Shown in pieces: positions 42,386 to 52,700 of a stretch of 64,000 nucleotides of DNA. Made by a program: the position numbers and the translations under genes. Every line of letters starts with the position of its first letter. Position 1 is the stretch's first letter. This DNA is from Hydrogenophaga sp. GTDB taxonomy: Bacteria; Pseudomonadota; Gammaproteobacteria; Burkholderiales; Burkholderiaceae_C. The DNA lies in contig NZ_SDDV01000004.1 in NCBI RefSeq assembly GCF_014773545.1, positions 62,001 through 126,000 of the forward strand. The letters are read 5' to 3'. The notes below the pieces were generated by a model. It saw only the letters and a program-made list of their open reading frames with translations, had not been told where the DNA came from and searched no databases.

Positions 42386-43858
42386 TCAAGAACTCGAGCG
42401 CTGGGCGGCCTTTGCCGGGGGGTGTGCGGTGACGCTGGGGCGCCAGCCACCGCCCAGCGCCAGGTAAAGGTGCACATGGTCGGCGCTCAAGCGGGCTTGC
42501 GTGGCCGTCAGACTGTCTTGCGCTGCATGGCGGCCGCGCTGGGCGTCAAGCAGGTCCGACACATCGATCAGGCCGGCTTGCAAGCGCAGCGCGCTCAGGT
42601 GTTCGGCCTGCCGGGCTGCCGCCAGGGCGGCCTGCTCGTGCTGCAAGCGTTCGGTGTTGCCGCGCAAAGAAACCAGCGCGTCTTGCACCTCTTGCAGCGC
42701 GCTCAGCACGCTGGCGCGCAGATGCGCGCGCGCTTGCTCCCATGCCGCCTGCTGGGCGTCTGCCTGGGCCTGGGCTGCGCCGGCATCGAACAGCGGCAGC
42801 GAAATGCCCGCCAACAGCGCGCTGGCCAAGGCAGAGCCGCCGCTCAAAGCACCCAGGCCCAGCGCCGACAGCCCCAGCGAGCCGCTGAGCGAAAAACTGG
42901 GTTGGCGCGCCGCCTGCGCTTGCGCCAGCCGCGCCCAAGCCGCGCTGACCCGGTACTCGGCGGCGCGCACATCGGCGCGCTGGCGCAGGGTGTCAGCCGC
43001 AAACGCCTGTGCCAAATCGGGCTGCGGCAGCGGAATCGAAGCCGGATCACGCAGCGAGCCCGGCAGCGAGCCTGGCAACTGGCCGCTCAGCACCGCCAGG
43101 CGGTGCAAGGCCTGCTCGATGCCGATGTGCAAGGGGGGTACCTGGGCGGAACTCTGTGCGCTGGCTTGCAGCGCGCGCTCGATGTCCTGCGCTGTGCCCA
43201 GACCCGCCTGGGCACGCCAGCGGGCGATTTGCAGCGCCTCAGACTGCACCTGCAACTGGCTCTGGGCGTGGCCCAGGCGTGCTTGCAAGCCGCGCAGGTC
43301 GATGTAGGTCAGCGCCAGCTCGGCCGCCAGCTTGACCTGTACGTCGGCCAGGCTGGCAGCGGCAGCGGCGGCGTCGGCCAGACTGGCGCGCGCCGCGCTG
43401 CCCAGACCACCGGCCAGATCCGGGTTCCAGCGCGCATCCAAAGCCGTCTGGAAACGCTGGCTGGTGGCGGCGTCACCGGTCTGGCTGCGCTGGGCCGAAG
43501 CCGCCAGCGTCAGATGAGGCCAGCGCTGAGCGTGCTGCTGCACGGCCAGCGCGTCGGCCTGTTGCAGTGCCGCCTGCGCACGCTGCACGTCGGGGCTGGC
43601 TTGCAGTGCCTGCGCCACCAAAGCGCTGAGGGTCGGGTCGTTAAAGTGTTGCCACCAGTTGGCCAAGGGGCTGGCTGGCGTTGAAGACGGCAGCGGTGCC
43701 GCTTGTTCTCGTGTTGCGGGGGAGCCGGCTTGCCGGCTGGCGCAGCCAGACAATGCCAGCATGGCCAGCGCCAGCAGCGCGGCCGACCAGGGCCGAATCG
43801 GTCGGCTGCCGCTTGCGCAGCGCCGGCTGCGCGTCGTGGGATGGGAAGAGTCTTGCAT
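42386..43858 (-). CDS. NodT/TolC-family outer-membrane efflux lipoprotein
   Basis: A 490-residue outer-membrane factor. A signal sequence ends in a lipobox (LALSGC, Cys near residue 39), so the protein is probably lipid-anchored. Two OEP repeats of alpha-helical hairpins follow, with WWQHFNDPTLSALVAQAL at the start of the mature domain, as in NodT-type channels. It is the first gene of the minus-strand exporter operon and supplies the exit duct. ATG 43858 was chosen because an upstream in-frame start would disrupt the signal peptide. Confidence 0.92.
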   Translation of the reverse strand: MQDSSHPTTRSRRCASGSRPIRPWSAALLALAMLALSGCASRQAGSPATREQAAPLPSSTPASPLANWWQHFNDPTLSALVAQALQASPDVQRAQAALQQADALAVQQHAQRWPHLTLAASAQRSQTGDAATSQRFQTALDARWNPDLAGGLGSAARASLADAAAAAASLADVQVKLAAELALTYIDLRGLQARLGHAQSQLQVQSEALQIARWRAQAGLGTAQDIERALQASAQSSAQVPPLHIGIEQALHRLAVLSGQLPGSLPGSLRDPASIPLPQPDLAQAFAADTLRQRADVRAAEYRVSAAWARLAQAQAARQPSFSLSGSLGLSALGLGALSGGSALASALLAGISLPLFDAGAAQAQADAQQAAWEQARAHLRASVLSALQEVQDALVSLRGNTERLQHEQAALAAARQAEHLSALRLQAGLIDVSDLLDAQRGRHAAQDSLTATQARLSADHVHLYLALGGGWRPSVTAHPPAKAAQRSSS

Positions 43859-44561
43859 GTGGCCGCGATTGTGAGCATTTCGAGCCCGGCAGGTGCAGCT
43901 TTGTTCCAAAGCTGGAGGCCAGCGTCGGACTTTTCGGGTTGGCCAAGACGCCCAGGGTGTACGGCAGCTCGCCCACTTCAGCGGCCTTTATGTCGCGCGT
44001 CGATGGCGCTTTGACCAGCTGGCCCGACATGACCAGCAGCGGCCCGCCGGAATTGCCCGCTTACACGGAGGCAGTGAACCGCTTGACATCATCTCCAGCC
44101 GCAAGACCGGAGATTCCTACCGAGCTGCGCATGAGAAGCCTCCTGCATAGGGTTTGGTCAGTGGATTGAGCCCATATGCGTTGCTGGTGGATGTGGCCAC
44201 GCAGGTGCTGGCTGACGATGCACATGTCACTCGAATGAATCCGCCCTGTCATACGCCAGCACATAGAACAAGAGCACACAGCGCAAGGGCCGCCGTAGTG
44301 GACGGCTGCGGTGTCCGCGCTATTAACCTAGAAACCGCAGTTGGACCTGCCGGAGTGGGCCGATGCGGGCGCGTCTGGGTAGGCGCGACAACGCGGCAGG
44401 CTACTGCCTGCAAGGCGGAGCAACGCCCCCAGGCGCGGCTGCGGCGGCTCAATCCGGCAGGTAGCGCTGTCACCCAGAAGGTGCGTCTGCGCGTGGGTAC
44501 AAAAGTGAGTGTCCATGCGGCATTCCAAGCGGAAATCAGCGGTCAACTGCGGTTTTTAGGT
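43859..44561. other. Decayed intergenic region
   Basis: This 703-base gap between the exporter operon and ugpQ contains the protease remnant (43900-44132), an unidentified stretch (44133-44324) with broken frames, and the inverted-repeat element at 44322-44566. No intact gene is supported. The composition is GC-rich but slightly less regular than its neighbours. Confidence 0.6.
43900..44132 (-). pseudogene. Remnant of a trypsin-like (S1-type) serine protease
   Basis: One frame on the minus strand reads SSVGISGLAAGDDVKRFTASV, then an in-frame TAA (44064-44066), then AGNSGGPLLVMSGQLVK and later IKAAEVGELP. GNSGGPLL is the catalytic-serine motif of HtrA/trypsin-like proteases. The flanking text fits their usual patterns (ISGLAG ahead of the Ser motif, an IKAAE..GELP strand after it), but the IKAAEVGELP part is displaced as if by frameshifts. 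No catalytic His or Asp part remains upstream. It is a decayed fragment, not a working gene. Confidence 0.65.
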
Positions 44562-44566
44562 TCAAT
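44322..44566. repeat. Small element bounded by inverted repeats (MITE-like)
   Basis: Bases 44325-44342 (AACCTAGAAACCGCAGTTG core) are the inverse of 44545-44563 (CAACTGCGGTTTTTAGGTT), with one mismatch in the core and a little further similarity outside. About 200 GC-rich bases lie between them and contain no transposase. The right repeat touches the ugpQ stop codon (44562-44564). It looks like a non-autonomous transposon remnant. I cannot name the parent family and see no clear target duplication. Confidence 0.55.
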
Positions 44567-45308
44567 CCGGGGCGAAACGATCGATCCGGTCGGTGATGAT
44601 GCCGTCCAGCCCCAGCGCCAGCAAGCGCTCGGCGGTGCTGGCGTCGTTGACGGTGTAGCTCAGGCTGCGCAGTCCGGCCGCGCGCACTTGTGCCTGCAGG
44701 GCAGCGTCCCACAGCCGGTGCTGGCACACCACGGCGGTGCAGCCGAGTTGCTGCGCGGCGGGCAGCCAGCCGGCCCACAACTCCTGCAGCAACAGGCCAC
44801 GCGGCAACTGCGGGGCCGTCTGCTGCGCAGCAAGCAGGGCCTCGGTTGAAAAAGAGGTCAGCAGCGGCGGCGTGCCGGCCTGCGCCCACATCTGGGCGGC
44901 TTCCCGTGCCACCGCCCGACCGGTTTGCGCTTCCAACCCGGGTGTGGGTTTGATCTCGATGTTCAACCGGCAGGCGTTGGCCAGGCAAAAACGCGCCAGC
45001 GCCGCCAGCGTGGCCAGCGGCTCGCCGGCAAACAAGCGCGAATGCCAAGCACCCGCGTCGAGCTGGCTCAACTCGGCCCAAGTCAGCGCGCCGCCCAGAC
45101 CGGTGCCGTTGCTGCTGCGTTCGAGCGTGTCGTCGTGCAGCAAAAAGACCACGCCGTCGGCGCTGAGCTTGGCGTCGCACTCGAACATGCGGTAGCCGTG
45201 TTGTGCGCCCAGGCGAAAAGCGGCCAAGGTGTTCTCTGGCGCCAGCAGGCCGGCGCCGCGGTGCGCCAGCCAACGCGGGTAAGGCCAGTCGGGCCGAACC
45301 GGATTCAC
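44562..45308 (-). CDS. ugpQ: Glycerophosphodiester phosphodiesterase UgpQ
   Basis: A 248-residue TIM-barrel hydrolase that cleaves glycerophosphodiesters to glycerol-3-phosphate and an alcohol. Active-site motifs are visible: [16 protein letters not shown] near the N-terminus (catalytic His), [11 protein letters not shown] (metal-binding Glu and Asp) and [15 protein letters not shown] (second His). There is no signal peptide, so it acts in the cytoplasm on imported substrates. The start is GTG 45308, which overlaps the ugpC stop (GTGA). Its C-terminus ends at the edge of the inverted-repeat element. Confidence 0.93.
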   Translation of the reverse strand: MNPVRPDWPYPRWLAHRGAGLLAPENTLAAFRLGAQHGYRMFECDAKLSADGVVFLLHDDTLERSSNGTGLGGALTWAELSQLDAGAWHSRLFAGEPLATLAALARFCLANACRLNIEIKPTPGLEAQTGRAVAREAAQMWAQAGTPPLLTSFSTEALLAAQQTAPQLPRGLLLQELWAGWLPAAQQLGCTAVVCQHRLWDAALQAQVRAAGLRSLSYTVNDASTAERLLALGLDGIITDRIDRFAPD

Positions 45309-46321
45309 TGCCGCGCCCCGCTGCTGGCGTCGAACCAGTGCAACCGGTCTGCGCGCGGGCGGGCGTAAACGGTGCTGCCCAGCGCTGGCGCACCCTGGTC
45401 TTCGTGGCTGCGAATGATGAGCTGCTCGGCTCCCAGGCGCGCGTGGATCAGCCGCTCGGCACCCAGCAATTCGACCGTTTCAACCTGCAGTGCCCAGCCG
45501 CTGGGGCTGCTGCTGGTGTCGATGTCGATGTGCTCGGGCCGCACGCCCAGCACGCGGTCGGTGCGGCAGCCGGGTGCGTGTTGCAACAGGTTCATGGGCG
45601 GCGAACCGATGAAGCTGGCGACAAAGGTGCTGGCGGGGCGGGAATAGACCTCCTCAGGGGTGCCAAATTGCTCCATGCGGCCGGCGTTCATGACCATCAT
45701 GCGCTGCGCCAGTGTCATGGCTTCGACCTGATCGTGGGTGACGAACAGCGAGGTGATGCCCAGTTCGGCGTGCAGCTTCTTGATTTCCAGCCGGGTCTGC
45801 GCGCGCAGCTTGGCGTCCAGATTCGAGAGCGGCTCGTCGAACAAAAACACCTGCGGCTGGCGCACAATGGCGCGCCCCATCGCCACCCGCTGGCGCTGCC
45901 CGCCCGAGAGCTGGCGCGGCTTGCGCTGCAACAGCTCGCTGAGTTCGAGCGTAGCGGCGGCCTTCTCCACCCGCGCCTTGATCTCTGCCGCCGGCAATTT
46001 GCGAATGCGCAAGCCGTAGGCCATGTTGTCGAACACGTTGAAGTGCGGGTAGAGCGCGTAGTTCTGAAACACCATGGCAATGTCGCGCTCGGACGGTTCG
46101 ATCTGGTTGACCACCCGCCCCCCAATGGAAATGTGGCCGCCGGAAATCTGCTCCAGCCCGGCCACCATGCGCAGCAGCGTGCTCTTGCCGCAGCCGCTGG
46201 GGCCAACGATGACGACGAACTCGCCCGGTTCGACTTCGGCACTGACGCCGTGGATCACCGGCACCGCCTGGGCGCCGCTGCCGAACTTTTTGGATACCTG
46301 ACGAAATGAGATCGCGGCCAT
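45305..46321 (-). CDS. ugpC: sn-glycerol-3-phosphate ABC transporter ATPase UgpC
   Basis: A 338-residue ATPase. Walker A is [12 protein letters not shown], the signature is [15 protein letters not shown], Walker B is [16 protein letters not shown], with the H-loop THDQVEAM. The C-terminal OB-type domain (about 240-338, [10 protein letters not shown]) is of the MalK/UgpC kind. The start MAAISFRQV at 46321 matches the family. It follows ugpE by 14 bases and overlaps ugpQ, so the operon is tightly coupled. Confidence 0.94.
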   Translation of the reverse strand: MAAISFRQVSKKFGSGAQAVPVIHGVSAEVEPGEFVVIVGPSGCGKSTLLRMVAGLEQISGGHISIGGRVVNQIEPSERDIAMVFQNYALYPHFNVFDNMAYGLRIRKLPAAEIKARVEKAAATLELSELLQRKPRQLSGGQRQRVAMGRAIVRQPQVFLFDEPLSNLDAKLRAQTRLEIKKLHAELGITSLFVTHDQVEAMTLAQRMMVMNAGRMEQFGTPEEVYSRPASTFVASFIGSPPMNLLQHAPGCRTDRVLGVRPEHIDIDTSSSPSGWALQVETVELLGAERLIHARLGAEQLIIRSHEDQGAPALGSTVYARPRADRLHWFDASSGARQ

Positions 46322-46335
46322 CGGTGTCGTGCTTT

Positions 46336-47190
46336 CTATTTTTCCGAGTCCACCAGGCCCTTGACGAACCAGCGCCGCATCAGCACCACCACCAGCGCCG
46401 GCGGCAACACCGCCAGCAAGGTGGTGGCCATGACTTTGGGCCAGTCGGTCGCGGCGTCGCCGGTGCCTATCATCTTGGTGATCCCGACCACGATGGTATC
46501 GAGCCGGTTGTCGGTCGTGATCAGCAGGGGCCAGAGGTACTGGTTCCAGCCGTAGATGAACAAAATGACCGCCAGCGCGGCGATGTTGGTGGCCGACAAG
46601 GGCAGCACCACGTCTTTGAAAAAGCGCATCGGCCCGGCGCCGTCGATGCGCGCAGCCTCCACCAGCTCGTCCGGAATGGTCATGAAAAACTGCCGAAACA
46701 GCAGCGTGCCGGTGGCCGATGCGATCAAGGGAATGGTCAGACCCGCCATGCTGTTGATCATGCCCAGATCGGTCACCACCGCGTAGGTGGGAATGATGCG
46801 CACCTCGATCGGCAGCATCAGGGTGAGGAAAATCAGCCAGAACGCCAACATGCGGCCGGGAAAACGAAAAAACACCACCGCGTAGGCCGACAAGATGGAG
46901 AGCACGATTTTGCCGCCGGTGATGATGAGCGCCATCAACAGGCTGTTCCACAGCATCAGCCAGACCGGCGGCGACAAGAAATTGCCGCTCATGCCCGCCA
47001 GCAACACCGCGCTGTAGTTCTCCAGCCCGTGCGTCCCAGGCAGCAGCGGCATGGGGGCCTGCGCCACGTCCATAGGCGTCAGGGTGGAAGCGACAAAGGC
47101 GATGTAGAGCGGAAAAGCCGTCAGCGCCAGACCCAGCCACAACACCAGGTGGGGCAGCACTTGTTGACGCGCGGACGCAGCGGTTTGCAT
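46336..47190 (-). CDS. ugpE: sn-glycerol-3-phosphate ABC transporter permease UgpE
   Basis: A 284-residue MalG-type inner-membrane permease with six predicted helices. The cytoplasmic EAA loop is visible as [23 protein letters not shown], the contact site for UgpC. ATG 47190 was chosen as the first good start: a TTG at 47217 would add nine residues and overlap ugpA. It lies between ugpA and ugpC in the order normal for the operon. Confidence 0.93.
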   Translation of the reverse strand: MQTAASARQQVLPHLVLWLGLALTAFPLYIAFVASTLTPMDVAQAPMPLLPGTHGLENYSAVLLAGMSGNFLSPPVWLMLWNSLLMALIITGGKIVLSILSAYAVVFFRFPGRMLAFWLIFLTLMLPIEVRIIPTYAVVTDLGMINSMAGLTIPLIASATGTLLFRQFFMTIPDELVEAARIDGAGPMRFFKDVVLPLSATNIAALAVILFIYGWNQYLWPLLITTDNRLDTIVVGITKMIGTGDAATDWPKVMATTLLAVLPPALVVVLMRRWFVKGLVDSEK

Positions 47191-47213
47191 GGGTGGGCCA
47201 AATGAAAAGAGTG

Positions 47214-48098
47214 TCAACCGTAGTGCACGCGCCGCTCGATGTATTTGAACTGCAACACCGTGAGCAAAATCACGATCGTCATCAGCACCACCGACTGCGC
47301 CGCCGAGCCCCCCAGGTCCAGGTTGCGCACACCGTCTTGGTAGACCTTGTAGACCAGGGTTTCGGTCGCCGCGGCCGGCCCGCCCTGGGTGACGGCGTCA
47401 ATCACGCCAAAGGTCTCGAAGAAGGCATAGACCAGATTGACCACCAGCAAAAAGAACGTGGTGGGCGAGAGCAGCGGGAAGATGATGGTCCAGAAGCGCC
47501 GCATGGCGCGCGCACCGTCAATGGCGGCCGCCTCCAGCAAGGACTTCGGAATCGCCTGCAACCCGGCCAGAAAAAACAAAAAGTTGTAGGCCACTTGCTT
47601 CCAGGCCGAAGCCAGAATCACCAGCCACATGGCGTCGCTGCCGTCCAGTGTCGGGTTCCAGTCCACCCCGGCGGCTTCCAGCCACCAGGCCAGCACACCG
47701 ATCGAGGGGTTGAACATGAACAGCCACAGCACGCCTGCCACCGCCGGCGCAATCGCGTAGGGAATCAGCATCGCCGTGGTGTAGGCGCTGGCGCCGCGCA
47801 GCACGCGGTCGACCATCACCGCCAGCCACAGCGCCGGCAGCATGGCCAACAGGGTGACCGCAGCAGAAAAATAAAACGTGCGCCAGACCGATTCGAGATA
47901 GGCCGGGTCCTGGAACAAGACGACGAAATTCTCCAACCCGACAAAGCTGACCTGGTGGCCAAACGGGTCTTGCATCAGCAGCGACATGTACAAGGCCTGC
48001 GCACCGGGCCAGAAAAAAAACACCAGCGTCACCACCAGTTGCGGCGCCAACAACAAATACGGCAGCCCCTGGTGCGGAAAGATGACGCGGCGTTGCAT
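47214..48098 (-). CDS. ugpA: sn-glycerol-3-phosphate ABC transporter permease UgpA
   Basis: A 294-residue MalF-type permease with about six helices and the EAA loop [22 protein letters not shown]. It forms the channel with UgpE. The start ATG 48098 gives [20 protein letters not shown], the usual short basic lead before the first helix. An upstream in-frame start at 48179 adds only non-conserved sequence. Confidence 0.93.
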   Translation of the reverse strand: MQRRVIFPHQGLPYLLLAPQLVVTLVFFFWPGAQALYMSLLMQDPFGHQVSFVGLENFVVLFQDPAYLESVWRTFYFSAAVTLLAMLPALWLAVMVDRVLRGASAYTTAMLIPYAIAPAVAGVLWLFMFNPSIGVLAWWLEAAGVDWNPTLDGSDAMWLVILASAWKQVAYNFLFFLAGLQAIPKSLLEAAAIDGARAMRRFWTIIFPLLSPTTFFLLVVNLVYAFFETFGVIDAVTQGGPAAATETLVYKVYQDGVRNLDLGGSAAQSVVLMTIVILLTVLQFKYIERRVHYG

Positions 48099-48220
48099 GG
48101 AGCGGGCTCGGCTTGGGCTGGAATCAGAAATCAGAAGCACCCGGCACGGCGCGCCAGTCGGCGTGCTGCCCGGGTGCAAAGGGCGGCTGCGGTCAAGCCG
48201 CCTGGCGGCTTGACCGCAAA

Positions 48221-49582
48221 TCAGTTGGCTGTGCGGGCTGTGCGCTCAAAGGCGCGCAGCAAGGCGTTGCCCCGGCGCTCGAAGTTGCGCATCGCGTCGC
48301 GCGCGCTTTGGCGGCCCTGCAACACGCGCTCGACTTCTTCGTGGTAGACGTCGCGAATTTCAGTCCAGCGGCCAAAACGGTAGCCGTTGGTGTGAGCCCC
48401 TTGGCGGGCTTGAATCAGCGACAGAATCGGCACATCGCGCCCCGGGTTCTGGGTGAAGAAGCCCTCGTCTTGCATGGCCTTGAAGGCGCTGTTGGTGGCT
48501 GGCAGGAAGCCGGTGGTCTTGGCCCACTCGGTCATGACCCGATCCGAGCGCAGGAAGTTGAGGAATTGCGCCACGCCGCGAAATTCACGCTCGCTGCGAT
48601 TGGGCGCGTTGAACACCCACAGCGAGGCGCCGCCGATGGTGGTGGCATAAGGCGCACCCCGAACCTCGGGCCAGTGCGGCAATTGCCCGACACCGAAATT
48701 GAATTTGGCGCCCTGCGTGATGGCGCCGAGCCCGCCCGAGCTCTGCGTCATCATGGCGCATTCGCCCGAGATGAACTTGGCGGCGGCGTCGTTGCTGCGC
48801 CCGCCGTAGACAAAGCGCTTGTCTTTTTGCATGTCCGCCAGGGTCTGCACCATCTTGATGTGCAGCGGGCTGTTGGCGATCTGCAGGGCTGCGTCCAGGC
48901 CGGCGCGGCCGTTGTCGCGGGTGCCGAACGCCAGATTGTGGCGCGAGCTGAACTGCTCCAGCATCACCCAGGCCAACCAGGTGGTGGTGAAACCGCAATC
49001 GGCCGCGTTGCTGGAGCGAATTTTCTGCGCCGCGGCAACCAGCTCGGGCCAGGTGCGCGGCGGCTGTTCGGGGTTCAGGCCGGCGCGTGCAAACGCGTCT
49101 TTGTTGTAGAACAGCACGGTGGTCGAGACGTTGAACGGCATCGACAGCAGGTCGCCGTTGGGCAAACCGTAGTAGCCACGCGCCGGCGCAATGAAGTCAG
49201 CCGGGTTGAACTGCAGGCCAGCGCGGCGAAACACCTCCGACACCGGAACAATCGCCTCTCTGGCGGCCATCATGTCGCCCGAACCGGCGTCGAACATCTG
49301 CATGATGTGCGGCGGATTGCCGGCCCGGTAAGCCGCCACGGCAGCGGCGCGCTGCTCCGGGTACTGACCCTTGAACGACACCACCACGCGGTATTCGTTT
49401 TGCGTGCGGTTGAAGTCTTCGCCAAAGCGGCTCAGCAACTGGCCGTTGACGCCTGTCAGGCCCATCCAGAACTGAATTTCGGTCGGCGCCGGCGCGGGCG
49501 CCGGGGCTTGCGCCTGCGCCGTGCCCGCCAAGGCAGTGCTCAGGGCCAGCGCCTGTGCCAGGCGGGTCAGGTATCGTTTCAT
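48221..49582 (-). CDS. ugpB: sn-glycerol-3-phosphate-binding protein UgpB
   Basis: A 453-residue periplasmic binding protein. A signal peptide covers about 1-25 (ending AQAQA). The mature protein begins with [11 protein letters not shown] and has the family segments [16 protein letters not shown] and [26 protein letters not shown]. It captures glycerol-3-phosphate or glycerophosphodiesters for UgpAEC. GGAG precedes ATG 49582. It is the first gene of the operon; the upstream region holds a candidate Pho box and a palindrome. Confidence 0.93.
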   Translation of the reverse strand: MKRYLTRLAQALALSTALAGTAQAQAPAPAPAPTEIQFWMGLTGVNGQLLSRFGEDFNRTQNEYRVVVSFKGQYPEQRAAAVAAYRAGNPPHIMQMFDAGSGDMMAAREAIVPVSEVFRRAGLQFNPADFIAPARGYYGLPNGDLLSMPFNVSTTVLFYNKDAFARAGLNPEQPPRTWPELVAAAQKIRSSNAADCGFTTTWLAWVMLEQFSSRHNLAFGTRDNGRAGLDAALQIANSPLHIKMVQTLADMQKDKRFVYGGRSNDAAAKFISGECAMMTQSSGGLGAITQGAKFNFGVGQLPHWPEVRGAPYATTIGGASLWVFNAPNRSEREFRGVAQFLNFLRSDRVMTEWAKTTGFLPATNSAFKAMQDEGFFTQNPGRDVPILSLIQARQGAHTNGYRFGRWTEIRDVYHEEVERVLQGRQSARDAMRNFERRGNALLRAFERTARTAN

Positions 49583-49671
49583 GAAAACTCCAGGATTGGT
49601 TGAACCATCTCGGTTGAAAACAGCTAACTGACGATTGTCCGAGCCTGCTGCGTCAGGAATATTTCACAAAG

Positions 49672-49689
49672 ATGCAAGTCAGATGACAG
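49672..49689 (-). promoter_or_regulatory. Candidate Pho box upstream of ugpB
   Basis: On the minus strand the sequence reads CTGTCAT-CTGA-CTTGCAT, two 7-base half-sites spaced 4 bases apart, matching the PhoB consensus (CTGTCAT, 4 bases, CTGTCAT) perfectly in the first half and in five of seven positions in the second. It lies 90-107 bases before the ugpB start. ugp operons are classic PhoB targets, which supports the call. Confidence 0.6.
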
Positions 49690-49700
49690 CAAACGTTTGC
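49689..49700. promoter_or_regulatory. Candidate LacI-family operator palindrome
   Basis: GCAAACGTTTGC is a perfect 12-base palindrome with the central CG common to LacI/GalR-type operators. It lies 107 bases before ugpB and 90 bases before the dehydrogenase start, directly beside the Pho box. No LacI-family regulator gene is present in the window, so the protein and the target gene are unknown. Confidence 0.5.
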
Positions 49701-49789
49701 CTGCTCGGGTTTCCCCATGGCAAACAAGTCTATGTGGCGCTGCGCTAACATCGACCGTTCAGCATTTTTTGCTGTTCGCTGCCACGCCC

Positions 49790-52700
49790 ATGAATGCCCC
49801 CCTTCCGCTGCTGCCGCTCGGCTGCGCCACCGCCGACGCGCCGCGTCTGCGCGAAATCCCCTACAACTACACGTCTTTCTCGGATCGCGAAGTCGTGCTG
49901 CGGCTGCTCGGCCAGCGCGCCTGGGCTTTGCTCGACGAACTGCGCACCGAGCGCCGCACCGGCCGTTCGGCGCGCATGCTGTACGAGGTGCTGGGCGACA
50001 TCTGGGTGGTGCAGCGCAACCCGTATCTGCAGGACGATTTGCTGGACAACCCCAAGCGCCGAAGCGCGCTGGTGGACGCCTTGCACCACCGCCTGGGCGA
50101 GGTGCAAAAGCGCCGCACGCCGCAGGACGATGCCGCGCGCGACGCGCTGGTGGCCGAGCTGCTCACCGCCGCTCGCGGTGCGGTGGATCGTTTTGCCCGT
50201 TCGTTCGAAGAGATGGCCGCGCTGCGCCAGCGCGCCACCAAGGCGCTGCGCCGCCTCACCGCCAAAGACAACATCAAATTCGACGGTCTGTCGCGCGTGT
50301 CGCACGTGACCGACGCGACCGACTGGCGCGTGGAATACCCGTTCGTGGTGCTCACCCCCGACACCGAGGCCGAGATGGCCGAGCTGGTGCGCGGTTGTTT
50401 CGAGCTCGGCCTGACCATCATCCCGCGCGGCGGCGGCACCGGCTACACCGGCGGCGCCATCCCGCTGACCTGCAAGAGCGCGGTGATCAACACCGAAAAG
50501 CTCGAAGCCATGACCGAGCTGGAGTTCGTGGCGGTGCCGGGCCACACCGAGCCGCTGCCCACGATCTGGACCGAGGCCGGCGTGGTGACGCAGCGCGTGG
50601 CCGATGCGGCCGAGCGCGCCGGCCATGTGTTCGCGGTGGACCCGACCTCGGCCGAGGCCTCGTGCGTGGGCGGCAACATCGCCATGAATGCCGGCGGCAA
50701 AAAAGCCGTGCTCTGGGGCACGGCGCTGGACAACCTGGTGAGCTGGCGCATGGTGACGCCGCAGGCGCAGTGGCTGGAAGTCACGCGGCTGGACCACAAC
50801 CGCGGCAAGATCCACGACGCCGAGGTCGCCAGCTTCGAGCTCAAGTACTTCGAGGCGAATGGCAAGACGCACGTTCGCACCGAACAGTTGGTGATCCCCG
50901 GTTCGACTTTCCGCAAGGAAGGCCTGGGCAAGGACGTGACCGACAAGTTCCTGGCCGGTCTGCCGGGCATCCAGAAAGAAGGCTGCGACGGCCTGATCAC
51001 CAGCGCGCGCTGGCTGGTGCACCGCATGCCGCAGCACGTGCGCACCGTGTGCCTGGAGTTCTTTGGCAACCCCAAGGACTGTGTGCCGTCCATCGTGGAC
51101 ATCAAGGACTTCATGTTCGCCGAGATGAAGCGCCCAGGTGGCGCCATCCTGGCGGGTCTGGAGCACCTGGACGACCGTTATTTGAAGGCCGTGGGCTACG
51201 CCACCAAGAGCAAGCGCGGCACGCTGCCCAAGATGGTGCTGGTGGGTGACATCGTGGGTGACGACGCCGACGCCGTGGCGCGCGCCACCAGCGAGGTGAT
51301 CCGCCTGGCCAACGGCCGCAGCGGCGAAGGTTTCGTGGCCATCAGCGCCGAAGCACGCAAAAAGTTCTGGCTCGACCGCAAGCGCACCGCGGCCATCAGC
51401 AAACACACCAACGCCTTCAAGGTGAACGAAGACGTGGTGATTCCGCTGCCGCGCATGGGCGAGTACACCGAGGGCATCGAGCGCATCAACATCGAGCTCT
51501 CGCTGCGCAACAAGCTCAAGCTGTGTGAAGCGCTGGAATCCTTCTTCGCCCAAGGGCAGCTGCCGCTGGGCAAAACCGACGACGCCAACGACATCCCCAG
51601 CGCCGAGCTGCTGGAAGACCGCGTGCAACAGGCGCTGGCGCTGGTGCGCGAAGTGCGCGCGCTGTGGGCTGGCTGGTTGAGCGGTGTGGACGTGTTGTTT
51701 CCCCAGCTGCAAGACCATTCGCTTCGCGCGAGCTGGAAGACGCAGCTGCGTGCACCGCTGCAAGGCATCTTCAACGGTGCGGCGTTCGGCCCGATCCTGA
51801 GCGAAATCACGGCCATTCACCAGCGCGTGCTCAAAGGCCGCGTGTGGGTGGCGCTGCACATGCACGCCGGTGATGGCAACGTGCACACCAACATCCCGGT
51901 CAACAGCGACGATTACGAGATGTTGCAGACCGCCCACCAGGCGGTGGCCCGCATCATGCTGCTGGCGCGCAGCCTGGACGGCGTGATCTCCGGCGAGCAC
52001 GGCATCGGCATCACCAAGCTGGAGTTTCTGACCGACGACGAGCTGCGCCCGTTCGCCGAGTACAAGGCCCGGGTGGACCCGCAAGGCCGCTTCAACAAGG
52101 GCAAGCTGCTGCGCGAGCTCTCGGGCGTGCAAGGCCTGGCCGCCGACACCAGCCTGCGCAGCGCGGATCTGTCCAACGCCTACACGCCCAGCTTCGGCCT
52201 GATGGGCCACGAGTCGCTGATCATGCAGCAGAGCGACATTGGCGCCATTGCCGATTCGGTGAAAGACTGCCTGCGCTGCGGCAAGTGCAAACCGGTGTGT
52301 TCGACCCATGTGCCGCGCGCCAATCTGCTGTACAGCCCGCGCGACAAGATACTGGCCACCTCGCTGCTGGTCGAGGCTTTTCTGTACGAAGAGCAGACGC
52401 GCCGCGGCATCAGCATCAGGCACTGGGAAGAATTCGAGGACGTGGCCGACCACTGCACGGTCTGCCACAAGTGCCTCTCGCCGTGCCCGGTGAAGATCGA
52501 CTTCGGCGACGTGAGCATGAACATGCGCAACCTGCTGCGCAAGATGGGCCAGAAGAGCTTTCGCCCCGGCAACGCTGCGGCCATGTTCTTCCTGAACGCC
52601 ACCCACCCGCAGACCATCAAGTTGATGCGCTCGGCCATGGTCGGCGTGGGTTTCAAGGCCCAGCGGCTGGCCAACCAGGTGCTGAATCTCGCTGCGCGCA

